Of a DNA stretch of 64,000 nucleotides, positions 57,001-64,000 are shown in pieces; position 1 is the first letter of the stretch; every line of letters begins with the position of its first letter. Source of the stretch: Umbilicaria muhlenbergii (Eukaryota > Ascomycota > Lecanoromycetes > Umbilicariales > Umbilicariaceae); assembly GCA_000611775.1 (NCBI GenBank), contig KK106984.1:1084364-1148363 (forward strand), given 5' to 3'. The notes under the pieces are model-generated. The model saw only the letters and a list, made by a program, of their open reading frames with translations. It had not been told where the DNA came from and made no database searches. Both the position numbers and the translations under genes were made by a program.

Positions 57001-58261
57001 CAGCCGTCGTACTTCCGAGGCATATGCTCTACCAAAAAGTAAAGGAGCTTATGGCGACGACGACGGTAATGAGCGCCGAAAGCGTACTGTTTCCGGTGGT
57101 GGCGACGCTGCGAAGCGTCTTCGGCGCGACAAACGAGATGTTCGACGAGCTGATACCCGAGACTTCGATGGAGATGGCTTCAACACTGATGCCGCACCGA
57201 ACGGTGGTGCATCGACTGAAGCCGAAGATGCTGAAGCCCGTCGTGAGGAGCGGAGAGCTAAGCGAGCTCTAAGAGATCAAGAGGCTAAAGAAGCAAGAGA
57301 AGCAGATCTGAGGGCGGCAGAAGATCGAAGGGCAAAACGTCGAAAAGCGGAACAGGCTCAAGTTGAAGCCGACAGGGCGAAACGCAGAGACGCAAGAGCG
57401 CGGAAAGAGAAGGATGAAGACGAACGAGAGGCCAGACGACAAGCCGATAAGCGGGCGAGGCGTGCGGCGAGAGATGAAATGAATGCCAAAATTGAAGCGT
57501 CCAGAGATGGCGAGACTAGGGGTCTGGATAGACGGAGTAGACGTCGGGATGATGATCCGGTCGGCGAATCATCAGCACGGCCTCACAGATCCGACCGTCG
57601 CCGCTCCTACGTGGACAAGCCTACTTCCGTCCGCTCCCCAGATGAGGAGACCGAGCGGCGTCACCGCCGCACGCACCGTACTCCAACCAAAGAGACAAGC
57701 CGCCGCAAATCGGCGCCACCGGTGGAGGACTATTTCGACCCACGCAATGGCGCGGATGAACTAAATCCCGAGCCTCTACCTGCACAAAACCCACCCTACA
57801 TGCCGCACGACAATGGGACTAACGACCATACTTCGTCTTGGGTGAACTCCCAGATCATCGAACCCCCGCCTCCACCACCTATCGAACCTAGTGTTATCGA
57901 ACCCCTACCCGTCATTAATGACGATGATGGCGGAGCGAACGAGGGGGACTCTGTTGTCGAAGAAACGGCGCGGCGCGCTCCGCGGCGCTCCTCACACCGG
58001 CAGTCTAGATACGCGGATATGGGTCCCTATGAAGTTGATGAGAGGAGGCGGAGGCGGGAGTCGAGGAGGATTGACAGGGAGGCGGTCAGGAGCAGTGAGG
58101 GCAGTGGTGACGGAGATCGGTATGCGAGGAGGAAGAGCGAGTATAGCGGTGGGTATACCGAGAAGGCAGGAGGACTGAGAACTTTCGATGGACGGGGGGC
58201 GAATGGGGCGGGTGCGAAGAGGGCGAGCTGGTTCAAGAAAATTACGAATTTGCAGATGTGA
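51048..58261 (+). CDS. Giant disordered protein with more than 20 WGxF-KKDKKKGKKG repeats
   Basis: Proposed exons 51048-51242, 51380-52048, 52100-58261 (introns 137 and 51 nt), giving 2,341 residues; junctions are in frame, and the first exon is the least certain. N-terminal part: YGSPPPSYHEAITDAPPDYT (PPxY-like motifs), then Lys/Glu and Gly/Asp-rich runs. Residues about 330-1590 hold 21-22 copies of a motif with Trp, Gly/Ser, an aromatic residue and a Lys block (WGTFGTKKDKKKGKKG), separated by acidic Pro/Val/Glu linkers (EEP..PEEQPAVVAVPEP). Later come Lys/Ser-rich disorder, an Arg/Ala/Glu-rich predicted long helix (about residues 1990-2170), RSRRDD/RRRS segments, a VEDYFDPRNGA box, NDHTSSWVNSQ and the tail RASWFKKITNLQM. 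The C-terminal boxes are conserved in filamentous ascomycetes as I recall. No enzyme domain. The layout suits a scaffold or phase-separating protein; function unknown. Confidence 0.85.
52770..53960 (+). repeat. 126-bp-period coding minisatellite (42-residue unit)
   Basis: The Trp codon of successive units lies at 52796, 52922, 53051, 53177, 53303, 53429, 53555, 53681, 53807 and 53933: every step is 126 bp except one of 129. Each unit encodes W-G-x-F, a Lys block and an acidic Pro-rich linker. The middle four units (53177-53681) are closest to each other. Confidence 0.95.
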
Positions 58262-58871
58262 GGGTAGGATGGGGAGGGATGGCATGAGAATGATTTGACT
58301 CTGCTGGTCGGAGCTATTCGCTCTTACCTTGCGTCGTTTGAAGGGACTTTGCATTTGCGATATCTGTGGCAGCGCTGTTACCCTTCGTGTCGTCCGGCTC
58401 TGGCTGTGTTTGGGAGGCTATTCAGCTGGGCGGGATGATCTTTTTCTTATATACCCCCTTGGCAGGACTGAAATTGTTGGAGCGAATGACAGTTGTATAG
58501 GCTACTCTGATAATGTTTTCTATGAAATTGTAATACTACTACTATTTCCTTGGCTTTCTGGGACTCGATAGAGCTTTTGACGATCCGAGGCCGTCTCATT
58601 TACAGCTCGACTTTGAAAGGCCCCGCATAGAATTTGGGTTGCAGTGACGTGTGGACTGAATTGGTTTTGCCAAGACTGAAGCCTAGATCCCCTGAGCCCC
58701 TTGTACTCGTAGAGATCACTACCGTCGCTTAGTGTCGGCATTGGGCATCCTCAGGTACTCACGTGTTACTGCAACGCTTGCTCGCAGCATCCCCCAGCTT
58801 TCAGTCTTCGCTGTTGCTGCAACAATGATTCTGAGGTATCCAAGTGATACGGGCAACCTCAGTAGGTCAAA
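58262..58871. promoter_or_regulatory. Intergenic spacer, promoter of the E2 gene
   Basis: Tandem same-strand spacer. It has T-rich stretches (TTTTTCTTATATACCCCC near 58440) and no reading frame of note. Presumed 3' UTR of the giant gene and promoter of the E2 gene. Confidence 0.4.
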
Positions 58872-60445
58872 ATGAGGGCGGCAAGAGCATCTATACGTCC
58901 TCGTGTGTGTCTCCAATGGCCCCGACAATGGGCAATCCCGAAGAGCTGGGCTAGCATAAGGCGCCCTTTCCATGGTTCTGCACGGCGAGCAGTCATCAAA
59001 CCATTTATCCTTGCTGATATTGGCGAAGGTAGGATACTTGTTTGCAGAAAACATTCGGACAATGACTGACCACTGCTGTAGGCATCAAGGAAGTGCAAAT
59101 TATACAGTGGTTTGTCGAGCCAGAAGCACGCGTCGAACAATTCGACAAGCTATGCGAAGTACAATCGGACAAGGCAGCGACGGAGGTGTGCCAATTGTGC
59201 CACGTCCACAAAAACAGGACGCTGAAGCGTGTTCTAGATCACTTCCCGGTTCGATGGTGTGATCAAGAAACTATACTATGAAGCCGAGGATATGGCACAG
59301 GTTGGCAGGGTAGGCCTATATACTTGAGAATGGGAATGTCTCCCGCTGAGAAACGCTAGCCACTGTGTGATATCGACATCCAAAGCGAAATCTCGCCGGA
59401 AGACGAGGCTCTTACCACACCCCCAGCCGAGCAAGCTAGCTCTTCATCGTCAGCACAGCAGCCACAAATAGCTGCCGAAAAGGATGAAGGCGAAGGGGGA
59501 GTTACCGAAGGAAAAGCTGGACCTCCTATGAAACCGGGAAAGCACTCATCGTTGGCAACGCCGGCTGTTCGAGGGCTCTTGAAAGAGCTAGACGTCAACA
59601 TCGCAGACATAACCGGCACAGGCAAAGACGGGAGGGTTCTGAAGGAAGACGTCCACAAGTTCGCCGCAGCAAGGGACGCGCCTTCCCCATCTAAATCTCA
59701 AACGCCTTCTGTTCGACCCACCCACAAGGACGACGAAACCCAACACCACCACCCCACCCCCCTAACCCCGAACCAGCACGCCATGTTCAAAACCATGACC
59801 CGCTCCCTAACAATCCCACACTTCCTCTACGCCGACGAAATAAACATGACCCCCCTCCACCAACTCCGCCACCGCCTCCTCCCCCACCACAAACTCTCCT
59901 CCCTCCCCTTCATCATCAAAGCCGTCTCCCTCGCCCTCTCCGACCACCCCCTCCTCAACGCCCGCCTCGACCTCCCCGCCAACCCCTCCGATCCCCCTAG
60001 GCTACTGTTCCGCCAAAACCACAACATCGGCGTCGCCATGGATACGCCCCACGGCTTGCTCGTCCCGAATATCAAACACGTCGCCTCCAAATCCATCCTC
60101 GAGATCGCGGCCGAGCTGGGCCGGCTACACGGGCTGGCGCGGGCGGGGAAATTCTCGCCCTCTGACTTAACGGGCGGGACATTTACGGTTAGTAATATCG
60201 GGAGTATTGGGGGGACGTATGTGGCGCCTGTGATTGTGGAGAGCGAGGTGGCGATTTTGGGGATCGGGAGGGCGAGAGTGGTGCCGAGGTTTGGAGAAGG
60301 GGGGGAGGTGGTCAGGCAGGAGGTGGGGGCTTTTAGCTGGAGTGCGGATCATCGGGTTGTCGATGGAGCTAGTATGGCGAGGATGGCGGAGAGGGTGAGG
60401 GGGTTGGTGGAGGAGCCCGCGGGGATGGTCGTGAGGTTGAGATGA
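58872..60445 (+). CDS. DBT: Branched-chain 2-oxoacid dehydrogenase E2 (dihydrolipoyl transacylase), mitochondrial
   Basis: Exons 58872-59028, 59082-59185, 59238-59309, 59360-60445, introns 53, 52 and 50 nt, giving 472 residues. An Arg-rich mitochondrial presequence (MRAARASIRPRVCLQW) is followed by the lipoyl domain (PFILADIGEG ... EVQSDKAATEITSRFDGVIKK), with the lipoylated Lys in SDKA. The E3/E1-binding domain follows (SLATPAVRGLLKELDVNI.. TGKDGRVLKEDV), then the catalytic domain with FTVSNIGSIGG and the active-site DHRVVDG box near the end. QWFVEP, FDKLCEVQSDKA and RFDGVIKKLYYE fit the branched-chain enzyme better than pyruvate or 2-oxoglutarate E2. It transfers acyl groups from valine, leucine and isoleucine breakdown to CoA in the mitochondrial matrix. 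Codon 3 choice is unusually C-rich in 59750-60000. Confidence 0.95.
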
Positions 60446-61474
60446 GGGGGTGTGTGGGATTGGGCTGGGGCGATGGAGGGGTGGTGAGTTGGAGGTTCGG
60501 TTACTTGGGGTTTGAGGCGGAGCTGGATGAGACAGTAGGTATGAGGGTAAAAGCAATTTGATAGGCGTGAATAGGTCGGTGGGAGGTGTGTTTTGAAACG
60601 GATCACTAGGGGACCTAGTCATCTGGTGGTGAAAACTAGGATTAAGCCAAAATACCTCCATAGGCCATCGAGCATTGCGAGAGGAGCCAACCGATTTGAT
60701 CTACAACATCAAATCATATTGTCACAATCATCAAATAAAAACTCCACCAGCGTCAAAGCAGTCCTGAAATACGTGCTCATGATTCCATTACCGATGTATT
60801 TCAACAATGCACAACCGCAAACCGATGAGACCATACCCACTACCGTCGTCTTCGCGCGGTGGCACCTGGGCTACCTCGGCTTGTCGGCAGGACAGTGACA
60901 AAAACTCCAGGCCCTGGACTCCCTCGGCTTTCCGGATTAGTCTCCTTGCATAACCGTAGTCCTGCAAGACGATCGTTCACGGGCTCTCAGCAGACCGCAA
61001 GAGGTGTCTAGTAATATAGTTACTACATAAGTCATGTATATACAATCGTACATCCTACAACAATATCGTACGAGCCGTATACGGCCCTCTGTGCAGATAG
61101 ATACCAGAAGACACATGGACAGAATAGCTCTGTAGATTGAAGAAACAGATGGAATAAGAAGAGGAACAGCCCAAAAGAAATTTTTGGTCTCATCGGTCTA
61201 AGCAAAACCGCTAGATAAGAGTCAAAAAGCATGGATATATAGCAAGAAGCATATCAACCGCTGAATCAGAAATATCAAGCCCCCAATCCCTCCACTCATC
61301 TCGTCCCAACTCTCGTCCCCCTCTCATCTCCCTCTGATCCCCATCCCCCCCTCGTCCCTTCCCCCCTCTCCCTATCCCTTTTTCATCCCCCTCCCATCCG
61401 CCTCCCCTCCAATCCCCCTCTTATCCCCACCTTCACCCTCTCATCCCTTCCACAACCCCCCTTCTCCAACCCCC
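60446..61474. other. Convergent intergenic spacer
   Basis: Between the E2 gene (+) and the gene on the - strand. A frame at 60593-60898 has no recognisable content. 61290-61480 is C/T-rich low complexity (CCCCCCTC, TCCCC runs), forming a purine-rich 3' UTR for the - strand gene. Confidence 0.45.
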
Positions 61475-63906
61475 TCAAAACCCCCCCTCCTCCTCCCCAT
61501 CCAACACCCTCCTCGCCCTCTCCAGCCTCGCCCTCCAAACCCCCGCCGCGTGTACCCCGCCTTCGCTCCCCTCCGCCGTATACAACTTGGCGCAGAGAGT
61601 GCGGAAACTCTCCATCAGCGCTTCGACGAGGACTTTGTCGGAGCTGCTGTATTGGAGAGCGGGTGCGAGGGAGCCGTCGGGGAGGGGGAGGGGGGCGNNN
61701 NNNNNNNNNNNNNNNNNNNNNNNNNNNNNNNGGGGAGGGGGGGTTGGTGGTGGCGGAGGGACGAGGGGAAGGGAGGGCGGGGGGGTTGGAGGATGAGGTG
61801 GAGGTGGAGGTGCTAAGGGGGGTTGGTGCAGGGTTGGTTGTTGGGGGCTGCGTGCTCGTGCTCTGAAGACTGGGGTCGGGGGTGGCTTTGGTGGCTTTGT
61901 CGACTCCTCTGGCCGCTCGACTCGAGGATTTGGGCTTCTCGATGTAGGTGTCGGATTGCCAGGCTCCGGCCATGGGAGGGCGTCGGATCCAGGCGTCTTC
62001 GTCGGGTTCGCCATCGGATTGTGTCCCTTCGGTAGCGGTGGCGAAAGAACTTAGCGTCGACACGGATTCGACGCTGTTCTGCCTCGAGTGTGCTTTGTGC
62101 CAAGTTGCAGGCGCTCGGGTACCATTGCTTTGCTCCTTGGAAGATGGTGCGCCCTTGGCTGTCGTGTCGGAGCTTTCCAAGACGGGTTCGTTGGGCCTGG
62201 TGGTCTCGGCCGAGTCTGTTGAGCTGGAACTTCCTCTTCGTTGACCTCGTTTTTTACTGAAGCTGCCCATGCCGCTGTGGAGGAAGAAGTTCTGGTAATC
62301 GAAAGCATCTGGGCGATCCTCATGGCGTTCGCTAATAAGTTCCGCGGAGGGCTCGTAATATTCCTCGTCTCCAACTATCTCGTCCGGTTTACTATCGTTG
62401 ATGTTCTCCATCTCGTCTTCCTTCGGGTATGGATCCTCCTCTTGTCTCAGGTCTTCGAGATTCATGTCTCTCACCTTGCCCTGATCCTTGTCTAGCGCTT
62501 CATCCTGGTCGGGCCTCGGCTGAACTCCACCTTTTGGTTCTGGCTGTGATGTATTGTCAAGGTGCTCTTGCCGAGAATATCTTCCGAGACCACTTTGCAG
62601 CTTTGTCCGGTCTGCTTGGTTTTCCTCAGCATCATCCAAAGGCTTTCCTACACCGTTCCAGCCATGTTCGGCATTGACGTCGAAGCCTGCCATATCCGAG
62701 CCACCACTTCCTGTATACCATTGCTCTGCAGCTGTAAAAGGACTCGGGTTCCTTAAGCTTTGTAGACTCCGTCTTCGCAGATGATCCTCACGCGCTTGCT
62801 GTTTCAGACTCGAGATCTTTCCCCTCAAATCTTGCATCTGATCCCGCAGTTCGCGCATCTGCACTGTAGAACGTGATCTGGTAAGGCCCGTCTGTACGGG
62901 AAACTTGGAGTCAAAGTCCGAAGCTGCCTGGTCAGGGTACTGAGGCTCCTCGTTGAGCAATCTGCCATTGGTTCGAGAGTGCATCTCATTAGCGTATTGG
63001 AACGACGACGGGGCTGGTCCGTCTTCATTGAGGGGTTGCAGAGAGACGTGTGGGCGATTATTATAGCTACGGCTGTGGACAAGGCCCTGGCCACGACTGC
63101 TTGCCGATACGAGATGCTCCCCTTTATCTTGCTGGTCCAAGTAATTGTGGCTCGTGCCAACGGAGGCTGTTTCACCGGTCACCCCCTCGCCTAACATGCC
63201 GTATGATGTGTTTCCCGGCAGTGTGTGCAACGAAGACGGCACTGAGGGTTCGCTAGAGACTCTTGTATGTCCTTGGCCACCAATCGATGGTACGAAAGGC
63301 GAATTGAACTGGCGGTGCTTAGAGGTCGTAAGGGTTCCTGCCTGACGATCCCCATTCGTTGTTGGGGGTGAGTAGTTTGACGCTTGATCAAGGCTACGAC
63401 TGGCAATGGATGGCATTGAGGTTGAAGGGGCGAGGAAGAGCGAGTGGCGTGCACGATTGAGATTGCCCTCCATGTTCTACAACAAACAATCAGAGAGTGG
63501 GTTCCAAAGTACAGCAGTATGGTCGTCTCACCGTCAGTCTTCTTTTGGCATCGGCAAGTATACGCTCTGCCCGTTTAGTCAAAGCAGCGTGTGACAATGG
63601 GCCCTCCTCTTCCTCCGGGAAGGGACTTCCGACGGGACTCGGAAAGTCATCGACCGTTGCTGAGCCCAAACCCTCCCAATGCGGGATCTCGAAGTCGTCA
63701 AGTGATGCATCACTTCTTCTCTTGAAATCGTAGTCATCCTGCAACGTCGGCGAGGACGCCAAAGGGAGAGAGGGTGGAGGTTGCGATTCGAAGTCGGAGG
63801 ATTGAGTAGAATTGCGCGAGGGTTCGTAGGACGGCAAGATCATATCAGGATTGGTTAGTGACGGCGACGGCGGGTCAACCGCGGGCTGGTTAGGAAGGAC
63901 GTGCAT
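61475..63906 (-). CDS. Conserved fungal coiled-coil protein crossing an assembly gap, function unknown
   Basis: Exon 1 63906-63532 (125 codons) and exon 2 from 63476 down to 61475; intron 55 nt (GTGAGA donor, TTGTAG acceptor). Exon 1 has FKRRSDASLDDFEIPHWEGL and GPLSHAALTKRAERILADAKRRL. Exon 2 starts NMEGNLNRARHSLFLAPS and contains a coiled coil RSTVQMRELRDQMQDLRGK .. LKQQAREDHLRRRSLQSLR followed by NPSPFTAAEQWY; these boxes are conserved in filamentous ascomycetes as I recall. A 34-N gap at 61698-61731 breaks the frame. To the left of it (the C-terminal side) the sensible frame is the one reading SDKVLVEALMESFRTLCAKLY ... WRARLERARRVLDGEEEGGF and stopping at 61475, not the Gly/Arg-rich frame running on to 61383. 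A few residues at the start may lie elsewhere. Probably cytoplasmic or cell-cycle related, but no function claimed. Confidence 0.78.
61698..61731. other. Assembly gap (34 Ns)
   Basis: A run of 34 N in a G-rich (C-rich on the coding strand) low-complexity stretch coding Pro/Ser. The length is probably nominal: the coding frames on the two sides do not agree across it. Confidence 0.97.
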
Positions 63907-64000
63907 CGTGAGTAGCGGTTGCTCAACGGGTAGCTACAGACAATGGCCCGATGGTGAGGACATGCGTCAGGTAAATCTGGGGGTTGCATCCGATTCTGGT
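63907..64000. other. Window edge, 5' flank of the - strand gene
   Basis: Upstream flank of the coiled-coil gene; too short to judge. An upstream exon or the promoter could lie here or beyond. Confidence 0.3.

Noticed and set aside
61383-61474. C-terminal extension of the - strand gene in a Gly/Arg-rich frame
   Set aside because: The frame is in phase only because of the nominal 34-N gap; the alternative frame gives a protein-like end at 61475.

Overview
The window looks like draft nuclear DNA of a filamentous ascomycete (Pezizomycotina). Genes have short introns (about 45-140 nt) with GT...AG ends and CTAAC/CTAAT-like branch sites. Several encoded proteins belong to families I know only from filamentous ascomycetes. 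A run of 34 Ns at 61698-61731 shows the assembly is draft. I see no bacterial-style operon, CRISPR array, rRNA or tRNA.

Two very different halves meet near 33.2-33.3 kb. Bases 1 to about 33,230 are a transposon graveyard, almost free of CpG, poor in CC/GG, rich in TGA/TCA/CAT, and without a single intact gene. It holds: (1) three nested Ty3/gypsy LTR elements. A (+ strand, about 289-20308) is split in its reverse-transcriptase region by B (- strand, 3526-17050, 462-bp LTRs, 5-bp target duplication). B is in turn split in its gag region by D (+ strand, 9246-16110, 168-bp LTRs, 5-bp target duplication). A and B share a family and both carry an antisense Cys-rich/coiled-coil reading frame between integrase and 3' LTR. 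(2) An AT-rich stretch with tandem repeats and a CxxC reading frame (20.3-22 kb). (3) A less mutated island (about 21.9-24.0 kb) containing a 660-bp miniature LTR element (TRIM-like). (4) A large foldback palindrome and minisatellites (24.1-25.7 kb). (5) A Crypton-type tyrosine-recombinase transposon (- strand, about 26.5-30.0 kb). (6) A Mutator-like element (MULE) with about 84-bp terminal inverted repeats (about 30.43-33.31 kb), whose right end marks the edge of the mutated block.

Bases about 33.3-64 kb are ordinary gene-rich euchromatin: a small conserved fungal protein (33797-34736, +); the ribosome-biogenesis PUF protein Puf6 (35216-37366, +); a mitochondrial carrier (38084-39235, -); a DUF3824-type SR-rich protein (41097-42974, +); an auxin-efflux-carrier/PIN-like membrane protein (43898-45535, +); a large ankyrin-repeat protein (46582-49929, +); a giant, about 2,340-residue disordered protein with more than 20 Trp/Lys repeats, ten of them in a 126-bp-period array (51048-58261, +); the E2 subunit of branched-chain 2-oxoacid dehydrogenase (58872-60445, +); and a coiled-coil fungal protein on the - strand (61475-63906) crossing the assembly gap. 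These genes share no obvious pathway. The carrier and DBT/E2 are mitochondrial, and Puf6 is nucleolar.

Most worth a second look: the giant WGxF-KKDKKKGKKG repeat protein, the antisense reading frame kept in two Ty3/gypsy copies, the mutation pattern (CpG/CpC rather than classical CpA RIP) with its sharp edge at a MULE inverted repeat, and the TRIM-like element.
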